From: Leptodontidium sp. MPI-SDFR-AT-0119
Taxonomy: Eukaryota; Ascomycota; Leotiomycetes; Helotiales; Leptodontidiaceae
Reading direction: 5' to 3'
NCBI GenBank assembly: GCA_020726505.1
Contig: JAHLEZ010000006.1
Span: 1,612,001-1,676,000 of the forward strand
DNA length: 64,000 bases
The notes under the pieces are model-generated. The model was not told where the DNA came from and ran no database searches. It was given only the letters and a program-made list of their open reading frames with translations. How positions within the stretch are numbered: the first letter of the stretch is position 1; every line of letters begins with the position of its first letter. Made by a program: the position numbers and the translations under genes. Below, piece after piece: positions 1 through 13,138 of this stretch.

Positions 1-710
1 ACTATCAAACAACTGGAAATGCCGACTTGTTCTACGACTAACAAACCCCATGTTAGCCATCAATTAGACAGGCGTGGCTACAACAAATGACCTTTCAATC
101 CATAGTCCTCCTTCTGAACTCATCCCAAAAGGAATTAAAACCCATCCCAAGGCCAAAAAATGCCATGTGAGTCATGCCCTGCGAGATCGAGCCATCCTAA
201 AGAGCCCAGTCATCGTAGAAAACATCACTAAACTGCTGTTCGTGTCAATTTCAATGTTAGGCAAGGTCTTTAGGAGAGGGGTGCCTTGCGTCAGAAGCAT
301 TGTTGATGATCGTAGCAAAGACCATGATCTGCCTAGGAATATGTTTTTAGCAGCCCACAGCATAGGAGATAATCATAGCCGAGATCGAGAAGACTTAGAT
401 GCTAGTGAAGCCGTGCCCAATGATGATGATCGCTTCCCACGGCCAATGTCTTCGACATCCGCCCACATTGACCCAAGTCAAATCAGTTACAGTCCCTTTT
501 TTCATCAGTAGAAAACTCACAATTATCCAAATCAAACGAATACAAAGGTAGAAAAAGAGTGGTCAGCTTTATCTCCGCCTCTCTCACTTTTCTATACCTC
601 ACAGTTGCTTTCATACTCTCCCAGTCGCGACACGATAATCAATGACCCCACCAACCACAAACGAAAATTAACATAAGAAGGTGCTTTGATCTAAGCTCTA
701 CTCATTCACT
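1..710. other. Gene-free or unresolved left edge
   Basis: No gene can be supported here. A plus-strand frame is open at about 74-511 and a minus-strand frame at 172-363, but neither shows a recognisable motif. The minus frame continues past a TGA at 172-174 with a hydrophobic stretch, which could be the tail of a decayed membrane protein entering from outside the window. The 3' end of the next gene lies just to the right. Confidence 0.3.
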
Positions 711-2122
711 CTATATCCCAGAAAACCGCACAGAGCATTCTTCTTTATATGCCTTCAACTGCTCGATCTTCAGCTGTTTTATTGACTCCATCTCTACCCG
801 TGCTTCATCGTCAAGCCAGTCAGCACTGATACTGCCATCATATAGTGCGGCCCAATAGACAGCGTCAATATCGAAACTCTTCCTTATTCCATAATTGAAC
901 CAGAAGCGCCCACTCTTCCACGAGTCACGCATCCGGGTAGAAAGTCGTGGCCTAGCGGTTTCATTTCCCCTTGATTCTGATTTCGACTCTACTCGTTCCA
1001 CCAACCGCAAGAACTGCTCAATTATGGGCTCGTAGCGGGCTAAGAATTCTTCCATAGTGCGGTGCTCAAGCCACATGTCTGGCCCTAGTAGTAATAGCCA
1101 CCAAGGCGGGTCATATGCGAACTGGGCCGGCATGGCATTCGTGAATTCGAAATCCAGTACGGCGGTAATCTGGAGGGTTTTAGGATCTACGAGCATGTTC
1201 GAAGGTTGCAAGTCGTCACAGAAGGGTTTGAAGGGGCCAGCTTCTTCAATGCAGTACTGTGGGATAAGCTGCTTGAATCGATGACGGGCGATGAACCGCC
1301 TCTCAGCATCCTCCGGGTCGTCAGCAAGGTTGCGCTAGGTCCGAAGATGGATCAGGTGTTCGTTCGCGAGATTCTGGAAGTATTCGTTGACAGATGAAAA
1401 TTGTGCTATTGGGAATTTGCTAATAGGGTAGCCTGACACGGTAGCCAACTCGTTCATGTTGTAGGTGAGGGGTCGTCCAGTAACAGACCAGGTGTTCGAA
1501 GCCGGGTCCTCTGAGATGGCTCCAATGCCGGTGAAATCAAGCTCAGAAAGTTGAACCATATAATTGGCAAGTTGGCCATAGACAGTGTCTAGTGTAGTAC
1601 TGTCAATGTCCGTGTTCAGAACTATGTCCTCTTGATCATCTTCAGTCGGTTGCTTCAAGAGCGTCGATAGCCGCATCCCATCAACATAATAATGATGAAC
1701 GGGCCCAATTGGTGCGGGCTCTCCTCAGTTAGGCCCCAGCTGATCACGCGAGGGAGAGGAATAGTGGTGTTTTTACTGAGGTATTTCATGAACTGCACTT
1801 CGTTCGCGACCTTTTCATCCATGAGGGCAACCGCTGTGTGTCCTGGTTTCGGGAACCGTATAATGGCATTTGGACCTTCATCGCTGAATCTGATGCAGAT
1901 GCTGAGGTTGAAGGAACCCTTGAGATAGCGAACAAACTCTCCAGCTTTGCCTCCTTCCCGTCGAGATGCCGCAAAAGTTACTATTTCATCCCTTACGGCG
2001 AAAACCTTTTCCAACCAGGCCTTCCATTCATCGTCGCCGTCAGTCTCAGCTATCTCGTCGAAAATAGTCATCTTCACAGTATCCTGTGGAGTCAACGGGT
2101 GGGATGCTTGGGTGATACCCAA
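711..2122 (-). pseudogene. Phosphotransferase (APH/choline-kinase-like family) pseudogene
   Basis: Three consecutive minus-strand segments together make one fungal aminoglycoside-phosphotransferase-family protein of about 450 residues. The N-terminal lobe includes the stretch FVRYLKGSFN and the motif IRFPKPGHTA. The catalytic loop is FCDDLQPSNML, with the usual HxD histidine replaced by Cys as in many fungal members, followed by the metal-binding segment VLDFEFTNA. The frame is broken twice. About one base is missing near 1676-1690, where a segment ending in GPFII should continue into YVDGMRL. A TAG stop at 1335-1337 interrupts LIHLRT/RNLADDPEDA where family members usually have Gln, so CAG to TAG is the simplest change. 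Everything else reads normally to the stop at 711, so the decay is recent or one lesion is a sequencing error. These proteins are mostly uncharacterised small-molecule kinases. An internal ATG near 2070 is an equally likely original start. Confidence 0.8.
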
Positions 2123-3120
2123 TACAATCTGCTGTGATGGAGTTGCAGGCTCAGAATGTAGGATTTGACCGAGGAGATGAGGAGCAACCGTTTCAGGGGG
2201 TGACGGAGGCGGCCCGTTCCGGCGTCAGCTAAATTAGCAGAGGCAATCTGTGCTCGTTACTTTTCAAGCAAAACGAGTTAAACCCGGTTTTATAAATTAC
2301 CGTATCATTTCGTCAAAACAATTTTTGCCCCTGCCCCCTTAACTGCGATTCTGTGCACCGTCCTGAAAACCCTGTAAGCAAAGCCTGTAAGCGAGACGTC
2401 TATCCCCGAAAGGCGTACAGATCAGCCACTAAAGTACTTCCCCACACGCTGTAGGACGCTACATGGAGCCTCAACACCCTGAACCAGACGTGGATACCGC
2501 AGTTGAGGACGTCAGGAATCGTGGGGTCAGAAAGTGACCGAATCGATTCGGGCCTCTGCTCCCCACCCCAGGGTGGCACACATCGCCTGTTAGCGCTCCT
2601 GGCTAGCGCAACTGCCCGCATCGTTTCGTTCCTATATTCAAATCCTCGCTGCACCCCTTGAACATTCCTGAATGAAAACAACAAACAATTATCAATCTCC
2701 ACCACAACTCCAAGTTCGTGTCGTAGATTTGTATCAATCCCAAAAGGCCCAAATACCCCATTGCTGGGGTTTGGTGATCTGCGGAATTAATATCGACGCC
2801 TCTAACGCGTCTGGTGGCAAAGTCGAGTTCACTTTTTTCTGACCCCATCAACCGTTGTGATGAGGCAGACGACAGCTTGCCACCGATCGACTAGATTCCA
2901 GGCCCGCTTCAGCGGAAAGAGGAGGGAGGCGACGATGATGACAATAAGGAGCGTGGCCTTAGTGATGAGTTGGAAGTGGGAGTTTATACACACTTAATGC
3001 AGGGAACGTTTGGTACTCGCAGTATTGTGGCTCCAGTGCAATCACCTCCTGTCAAGCCTTCGTGAAACCATTCCATTCTCGACACTATCATTGGTCATCA
3101 TACTGGGTTCTCATTTCATC
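2123..3120. other. Gene-free stretch, possible repeat remnant
   Basis: No gene is supported. About 2240-2860 has a different texture from its surroundings: GC-rich palindromic patches (for example GCGCT..AGCGC near 2595-2612) and a box-B-like segment at about 2637-2645. It could be an old LTR or SINE fragment, but I find no terminal repeats or target duplications that prove it. Confidence 0.3.
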
Positions 3121-4720
3121 CTAATCAAGTCCCGACCGCAACCAGGGGTCCTCGCGAAGCTCTTTTGCAGTTTTTCTATCTTCCAGCAGCCACTGTAGCA
3201 TTTTCCTGACAAAGGTAAGGAAAAGCGCCTTTTCTTCTCCAGACATGCACGTTATGCAGTCGTCAAGTTTGACACGCTTGGGAATGGTTTCAGGGTGAGT
3301 GAAGTAGCCTGTACTAAAAATCAGATTTGTGATTTGGGAGGGCGGGGTATTTAGATGTTAAACATGCCTCTTGAGTCGAAGAATGGCCCACCATAGTATT
3401 CATGAGCTGTGGAGCACCAAGTCCCATCTAGGCCAGGAAATGACCGTTCCCAAGGGATGTCACGCCAGTGTTTTTCTTGATCAATGAGCTTTCGTGGCGG
3501 TGGCCCAAGAAGTGCAATCATCTCGGGAGATGTGCTTGAGCAGTGTACACGCTATTTCCTGATTTGAGGTGGGTGAAGAGTTTCTTGTTTTCTAACAACT
3601 CAAAAAGCAGCAAGGCAATTTCTCTGTTAATACATATATGTATACCCAGTGTAGCACGAAAGACTTACAAGCACACCCAAATTCCAAACATCTGCGCTAT
3701 ATGACCATGGTACCCCTAGCAGGACTTCTGGGGCATGGTACAGGGGTGGCTGTATCGGATGCCTTAAAGGCTCCCCTCCGTCTCCTTGGTGTGCTAGGCC
3801 AAAATCAACAATCTTTGGCAGCATCCAGTATGACTTTAGAGTGCCGAAGTCATTGTGTGAGAGGTATATATTCCGATCGCCAGCCGTTTTCCGCGGCATT
3901 GAATGGTCATCTTGAGCCTTCACATAGTCTTCGATCACGCTCAGGTCCTCGAAAGACAGGAGAATATTGTCTGCCTTCAGATCTAAAGAAGTGGTCAACA
4001 GGTGGATAAGGGAGGTATCAAAGAATATCTGAAAAACAGACCAGTATGAATAATCTGGCACTCGGAATGGAGATATTCCAACCCTTGCAAGATGAAGTCG
4101 ACATATACTTTAAGAAGTTGAGGCGGAATGGCATCTCCAACGAGACGGTGTTGAAATTGGCTCAAAGGTTCCCGCATAGCCTCGAAAACTAGACATAAGT
4201 GAGCAACTCCAGTGGGGGCTATAAAATCGTCGATTGCAGCCCTGACAAACGCAAAGCCAGTGAGAGAAGGGTCTTTTGTAAGGCGTTTATTGATTTCAAG
4301 TTCGTGCAGAACCATGTCACTGAAATCCGGATGAGAACTGGTAATCTTGAGAGTCACGTATTGGAAAGGCATTCTTGAAAACCGTCAGACTTCACCCTTT
4401 CGATTCGAGAACAGAACAAGTGATTCTTACCGCTCCAGATCCTCCGCGAGCCACACAGTAGAAGACGTACCCCACCCGATCTTTGATGAGAGCTTATATC
4501 GATTATTGAGAACCTGTCCGGGATCGGTAGGGTAGAAATACTCAGGTCGATAGCCGGGCACGCGCTCCTCTTCCACCAAGACGTCAGGAGGTAGGATTCT
4601 TGGCCGTGGAGGAAGCGTCATTGTCGGCCTTGATACAACATGTGGCAAACGTGAGCGAAATGGCTTGATGTATCGACCGAATTGTTTGCACACAATCATT
4701 GTCTTCTGTGTTCGAAACAT
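3121..4720 (-). pseudogene. SRPK-type serine/threonine protein kinase, C-terminal frame broken
   Basis: This is a multi-exon kinase of the fungal SRPK type (SR-protein kinase-like). It starts at 4718-4720. It has a Gly loop (GWGTSSTVW), a VAIK-equivalent lysine (VTLKI), the catalytic loop split by an intron (IIHT / DLKADNILL), DFG (IVDFGLA) and APE (HAPEVLL), and a C-terminal lobe ending in ELREDPWL with stop at 3121-3123. Introns fall at about 4373-4430, 4000-4060, 3590-3650 and 3310-3360. There are two problems. The exon after NLGVL joins cleanly only if a few conserved residues (the usual Trp-Asp/Glu) are lost, and a one-base deletion at about 3524-3528 turns AQAHL.EMIALLGPPP out of frame. 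All catalytic motifs are intact, so a sequence error cannot be excluded. As read, the protein would be truncated after subdomain IX. Confidence 0.6.
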
Positions 4721-5487
4721 AACGTTGCTTCGCGCGCGCCTGTAGTCGAGCTCGTATATCGCCCAGGAAACGCTAACATATTATATGAGGGCGTGCAAAG
4801 CCAGAAGCACGCTTCGCTTAATGGTCACGACCACTTGCCAATTGGCTATACGACACTTTGTGTCTCCACGTTGTTAATGAAGTTAGACCTATCGTAATTT
4901 TAAGAATCTCTACTAGACAAATCTGGCTACTCAGTACTCTTCATTTAGGACTTCAAGGCCTGTGCTTTTAAGCGAGAGTCTGTTTTGAGGATTGCTGAGA
5001 GACCGGAGGGGTAGATATCAGATGGGACAGACAACGTTCCAGCACATCAGAAAGCAAGCGATTGGGTATTGGATGAAACGTATAATAGGTATAGATACTA
5101 CGATGGTCGGCAATGGGTCTGGGAAGAAGAGCATGGAGAAGGAAGTGGTACTGGGAGGTCTTGATTATGATGGCGTCCTGTTGTTGCTTAGAATTTGAGA
5201 TCGATTTCGCTGTTCATCCTCCGTCCGGCTGCGCGCCCTTGTATCCTTTCTTCGGCTTCATTTGAATGCGCTGCTCAAGCTTTGTCCAAACTCTGCTTCT
5301 ACTCCCGAAGACATTGTGTAGAGTCGGGTGGAGGAAATGTGATGACGATACATTGTCTCTATTACCGTTGCGTCCTCACAACCGTCCCAGTCAAACTACA
5401 AACGTAGGAAACAGTGCAATAACTTTATTTCCGAGGCTCCCACTTTCCCATAACTCACCGTCGCTGTCATACTAAACCAGTCGACAG
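4721..5487. other. Gene-free stretch
   Basis: This holds the upstream region of the kinase and the 3' flank of the gene to the right. Short open frames on the plus strand have no recognisable content. Confidence 0.4.
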
Positions 5488-6615
5488 TCAACAATCATTG
5501 AACCCGCCAACCAAAAATGAAAAATTGGCAAAGACCACCTGCTGGAGTACAGACAGATACGGTTCGTTTGGGAGGCGGGAAAAGAGATTCGATGAATTGC
5601 CTGGCGGTGGAGTCTTGTGATCAATTTTCCAGTGCTCGTGGTCGTTTCTGTAGCTGAAGTGGAACGCGCCATCATTGGTATTGTAAGGCCAGCGTCTACC
5701 ACCGTTATCGAAGCCGAACTCTCGCTCGCTCTCCTTAATTAACATGGAGAACCCTGGGATATCGACAGGATTGGCGGCCAGAAACTCGTTCCCGGGTTCG
5801 TGGTTCCACCACTGGTGTTTTCCATTTTTGACTTCAAAGGCACGAGGAAATTGCTCGAAGAGCTTATGATATGACCCTTCGAGGTCTCGCCAAGACCATA
5901 TACCGTGGACATCAATGTGGCTGAGTCGCTCAATAGAGACTTTCTTAAAGATCTAAAAACAAGCTAGATGAAATAGTAAGCCTATGTCATCTTCCTGAAT
6001 TCAGATTTATTAATACTTTAGAGCGCAGTTCCACATGGAGAAGACTTACGAAGAAGTCCGAGCTTGTGTTGGAGATCCACACCTCGTCCGCGCCATGTCT
6101 TACGGGATTCAAACTCATCGCTGGCGACTGATCGGGCGACCTATCTGATATGCCCGTGAGGAAGTAATTCGATGTCCTTTTAAAATCCTGGTCATCATCC
6201 TGTGCCTGCTAATTCTCATCCTTCTTGAGTAGACATTGCAGGGTTCTGCATCCTGACATCTCTTCTGTTGACAATCTATGACTACAATATCCTGCAGTCG
6301 AGTAACAGCCTGGGCTAGCAACATGCTCCTGAATAGCGGGGAGGTCAGCAATTGCCACATCTAGGAAGTTTTAAATGGAAAATATATGTCTTCTGGAAGG
6401 TTTCAAACACTGAAAAATAAACCATGGCCTTCAGGAACGCCTACAAGGCTTCCTCTGGCATCTCCGTTCTCTTCACGTTGGAACGATTGACATCCAGAAG
6501 TCCCTCCGAAAATAGATTTTCTAGTGATGTAGTCTAGACCGCAATATGCCCATGCCGCATCTACTGGCTCATGAGCCCCTCGAATTCGCGCAATAGAGAA
6601 ATTGACGCCACACTA
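5488..6615 (-). pseudogene. Unrecognised multi-exon gene with an in-frame TAG
   Basis: I do not recognise the family. The last exon (about 5488-5956) encodes a Trp/His-rich segment (WSWRDLEGSYHKLF, HQWWNHEPGNEF) and ends NFSFLVGGFNDC. A clean GT..AG intron (about 5957-6048) joins it to an upstream exon carrying the stretch DEVWISNTSSDFF. That frame stays open upstream to about 6360 except for one TAG at 6209-6211, in a Gln-rich context (DEN*QAQDDDQDF). It then splices at about 6361-6415 to another open exon reaching about 6615, whose left side ends in an acceptor-like GTAG. Further upstream, an ATG at 6728-6730 begins a hydrophobic signal-peptide-like stretch (MLPLLLCGLLGF), but I could not find a convincing donor linking the two. 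Either this is a recently inactivated, possibly secreted protein gene, or only the part from the ATG at 6116-6118 is real. Confidence 0.4.
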
Positions 6616-6730
6616 CATCAATTTTAGCACATGTTTTTTTTGCAAAAGTTCTCATGTCTAAGGTCTTGATTGCTTGGACCAGTGTGGGAGGGATAAAGCC
6701 CAATAAACCACACAACAAGAGAGGTAGCAT

Positions 6731-7649
6731 GTAGTGAGGTACGGGAAAGACTCTAGGTGTAGGAAATCGCAGATCGATCAAATCTAAAGATAATACATAT
6801 CTGAAGAGCATGAAAAGTCAAAGGATGGGAGGAGAAAGAAGTTTATTAGATAATAACTATGAAACGTTCTTGGCTGTTGAGTTGTTTTCAAGTGTTGAGC
6901 CCTTTTATGTGGAAAGAGCCTATCCGGTCAGGTGACAAAGAGGCTACCGAGAGTCTTCCCCGCCACACCAGTCTTCCGGCCCAAGACTCCATATCTTATA
7001 GAGAGAGAGAGGCGAGGATGTGTACGTACTATCTGGCAAGCTGTCCCAACGTATCTTATACTTGCTGAGTTGAATGATGACGGTCCAGATGCGATGTGTG
7101 ATGTGTGTGGAGAGAAATATTGGACAAGAATATGGGGACTTTATCCTAACTAGCTAATCTCCGTGAAGAACCCACGTCAAAGAAATTATCAATCGATGCA
7201 AACTCCAAGGAAATTGTTAGACGCTTTGTAGGACAAGATGATGATGAGGCCAAGCAGAGAACGTCGAATGGAAACCTTGCGGATAATCACGGGTCCTCTG
7301 AGTAGCTTGACCCTCTGGCCGCTATCAGAAAATGCTGTACCTGTGCTTTACATGCTGATTCGCCAGGTAGTGATAAGAACGCAATCGGAGGATCGAAGTA
7401 AAGTTGTAGGGTTGCTCACGTCGTGTTGTAAACAGAGAGGGATGAAAGCGCTCGGCTAGCGGCCGGAGAGGATGCCAAGCCGACACTTCATGCAACCACT
7501 TAAACGCGGTCGCGGTTTCCCCACGCGTCAACGCGTCTTGATTTCAATTTCGCGACAGCCCCTTTCAAAACTTCAACACCCCTTCAGATCTCCATCAGCA
7601 TCACAACACAACACCACACTCCGCAACATAATCCATCACCACCTCGAAT
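6731..7649. other. Intergenic region containing the MCM3 promoter
   Basis: No gene is supported. The right part is the MCM3 promoter with two MCB boxes and a C/A-rich leader directly before the MCM3 start codon. Plus-strand frames at about 6859-7153 show no family features. Confidence 0.5.
7523..7536 (+). promoter_or_regulatory. Paired MluI cell-cycle boxes (ACGCGT) upstream of MCM3
   Basis: Two exact ACGCGT hexamers lie at 7523-7528 and 7531-7536, separated by two bases and about 115-127 bp upstream of the MCM3 ATG. ACGCGT is the binding site of the MBF (Mbp1/Swi6-type) G1/S transcription factor of fungi, which drives replication genes including MCM genes. Function here is inferred from motif and position. 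Confidence 0.7.
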
Positions 7650-10430
<2,781 letters not shown>

Positions 10431-10752
10431 ATGGTGTTGGGGTTTGATATTAATCGCTAGAATTGTGTTGGATTTGACGATTGTGATGTGATTGGAGGAG
10501 GGTTAAGGCGTTTAGGTGATGCCTGAGATGAGCAAGGACTGGTTGGACGGCGTTTCTGCTTCACGTTTGTAATGAGATACACACGTCCCGCGGATCGATT
10601 GAGATGCAGCAAACGAGAGAAAGAAGTCTATGACATTCCATTGCTGCCGTAATGCATTACCCCGTCTAAAATCTACGCCAAAGATGCCAAATACCAGGCA
10701 AGAATAAATACCACCAACCCAATGCCCCTCATTCCCATGGCACAGCAGCACA
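10431..10752. other. Intergenic, convergent 3' flanks of MCM3 and MAK32-like gene
   Basis: The two genes converge here. I see no further gene or repeat. The short minus-strand frame is 3' flanking sequence. Confidence 0.5.
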
Positions 10753-12638
10753 TCACAAGCCAACCCTCTTTATATACTCCTCCAGCCTCTGCTGAACACA
10801 GACTCCATTCCACAATTCTTTCCCATCCTCTCCTTTCTCCCCTTCATTAGGACAAGGAGCAGAAGAAAGAACAGGCACACCAACCTGCTCAATCATAAAA
10901 CTAGCCGCAACACTCCCCCAACAACTCGCCTCCACAACCCCCCTACCCCTCGCAAGCGCCACCGCCATACCACCCAAAAACCCATTCCCTCCCCCCGTAG
11001 GATCGACCACCCCCTCACTCTCTTCCGCCGTGAAATAAGCAGGCAGCCATTTCTCAATACCAGGATCGATAGGTACTTCTTCCTCGCGAATCAGCGCACC
11101 CTCGTCGTCAAGCAACCCGAGGAAGAGTGTCGACATGTCCATATCCAGCGTTAGTCCGCCCCGAGCATGGTTCGCTGGCCTGCGTTTCTTGCGCATAGAA
11201 GGACGACGAGAGCGGCCCCCGTTTTTGGCAATGTAGCATCCTTGGGCACCGCATCTTACCACGAGAGCGTAGGATTGGAGGGGCATTGAGCCGAGGAGTT
11301 GTTCGCATGCGCGCTCGACCCAGGGTTTGGAGATCTCGTTTGTGAGCGGGTCGATTTCCGAGCCGGTGTCGCCCATGAAGCCGGCTAGTTCATTGGCGTT
11401 GGGTGAGAGGATGTCGATGTAGGGGAGGCAGTTTGTGCAGTTCAACAGTTCGGTGGGGAGGCACAGGTCGGGAACTGGCTCCCAGATGAAGAGGGGCTTT
11501 TCGATGGTTTTGTTTAGGGCTTTGCGGGCGCGGAGGATGGCGGTTACGAGGTCGATGCACCGCGTTGGAGAACAGATTAGGTGGAAGGATTTTGAGAGGA
11601 GGAGGGAGGGTGTTAAGGAGTCGGTTGTTAGGCGGAGTTTGGGAGTGGTGTATTTGAAGGCTCGGTTTTGGGATGTGTCGTACCCATTCCAACCCCGTGT
11701 ACTTACGGGGGAGTGTTAGTGCTGTGCTTGGGATTTGTTATGTTGTGGAGGGGAGGGGTTCGTAAGCGAGGATACTGGGGGTTGGGGCAGCCCAGCCAGT
11801 GACCAAAAAATGGCATTGATATCGGATTCCATGGAGAGCGTATACACAGAAGTAAAAAATGGGGAGCACTCACGTCAGTCGATTAGCATCCTCCCGTATA
11901 AGACACGAGGTCTGCCAGGACGTAATCTGAGACGTAAGACTTGGCGGGAAATCCGAACCTTTGTCAACAATCCAGGAGACCGTTCGGGAGAGGGGCGGAG
12001 GCGAGAATAATCGAGCTCCAAGAGCAGAAAAAGACCCTGCTCCACCCAGAATGTCGAAGACTGGTGGTGTTGGAGGGAGGTAATGGATTTCATCTGGAGT
12101 TCCGTTTGTCAGATTCGTCTGGAAGCGGGTGGCTGCATGATGATGACGGAAGGAGAAAAGCGTGATATTTCGACGTCTGGTATGGGAGATGGAGAGGAAA
12201 TTGAGCCCATGTATGGAACTTTTGTTATATCAACTGTTTCGGAGTAATAATTGGAATAATAACAGGAGGTTTGGCCCTGCATTCGGGATAAAAACACATA
12301 TTGAAATGTAATATTCCATATCCCCCACTCCTTGTTGGAGAAACGGAAAATCTTGAGAGACTCCAAATCTTGCATAAAAATTGAAATCAGAAACTAAATC
12401 AAGGATACAAACTTCTGCAGCACAGTAACATAGAACAGCATCAATCAGTTGGCACATAAATCAAAACATTCGACAGTAACACCATCCCATGTCACACCGA
12501 CTTATGCTCCACAGAAAAATAAACAATACACAAAAGCATGACATGAACAAGGAAACAGATCATCTCACCTATGATGAACATGCCAAGCGTACAGAAATCA
12601 ATCTCCTGATCAGGAGCTATCTGATCCTCGTCCCCCAT
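10753..12638 (-). CDS. mak32: MAK32-like PfkB-family carbohydrate kinase
   Basis: Three exons (12638-12569, 12093-11874, 11701-10753) give a protein of about 412 residues. Exon 1 contains TLGMFII and splices to DEIHYLPPTPPVFDILGGAGS, the N-terminal PfkB signature GGAG. Exon 2 continues to SCLIREDANRLT, and exon 3 contains TRGWNGY, the hinge FIWEPVPD, the SPNANEL motif and the C-terminal signature DPTGGGNGFLGG. The last matches the MAK32 subgroup, where the DTTGAGD catalytic Asp is changed to Asn. Yeast Mak32 is needed for L-A dsRNA virus maintenance, but the fungal family's substrate is unknown, so kinase activity is uncertain. The 475-nt first intron is unusually long for this window. An upstream in-frame ATG exists at 12720-12722, but MGDEDQ at 12638 fits better. 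Confidence 0.85.
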
Positions 12639-13138
12639 GGTCCGTCCGTCCTGGTGTCGGGATGATGACCGTCGTGTTGTCTTGGTGCCTTGTAGTCGTC
12701 TCAAGAGTGTATGAGAAGCCAAGGCTGAATAACGTTTAGCGATGCAGTAGCCTCGTCGCGGTCAGGAGCCTCAGGCGTGTGCAGCTCAGCGCAGCGCAGC
12801 CAAGTAAAATTTGGCTGGTGGGTGCTGCTGCCAGACCAAACCAGACCAGGGATGGATCGCCGGACCTCGTCCCGACTGTGTGGAGCTATCAAGGCATCAC
12901 TCAATATCAACACAACGAAGCTCTCTCCTGTCTTTGTCCTTGTCTTGTGTTGCAATTCTCTCTCCTTTATATCCCATCTCTAGCAATTGCCTTCGCAAGC
13001 TTTACTCGAGCTACCTCCTCCTTTTCGCACACGTCAGCCTGCCACCTACTGCCCCCAGCGCTCCAGCGCATCGTTGATCATTCCTCAATTCACTCTGTCA
13101 CTTGGAACACCTCAGCATCGCTGGTCCCTGCAGCCACC
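12639..13138. promoter_or_regulatory. Shared divergent promoter of MAK32-like gene and CAP
   Basis: About 500 bp between two divergently transcribed genes. The CAP side ends in a C/T-rich leader and a good Kozak context (CAGCCACCATGG). No clear TATA box is visible. Confidence 0.5.

Noticed and set aside
74..511. Plus-strand open frame of 145 codons
   Set aside because: It needs a GTG start, shows no motif, and lies at the window edge. Codon content looks random.
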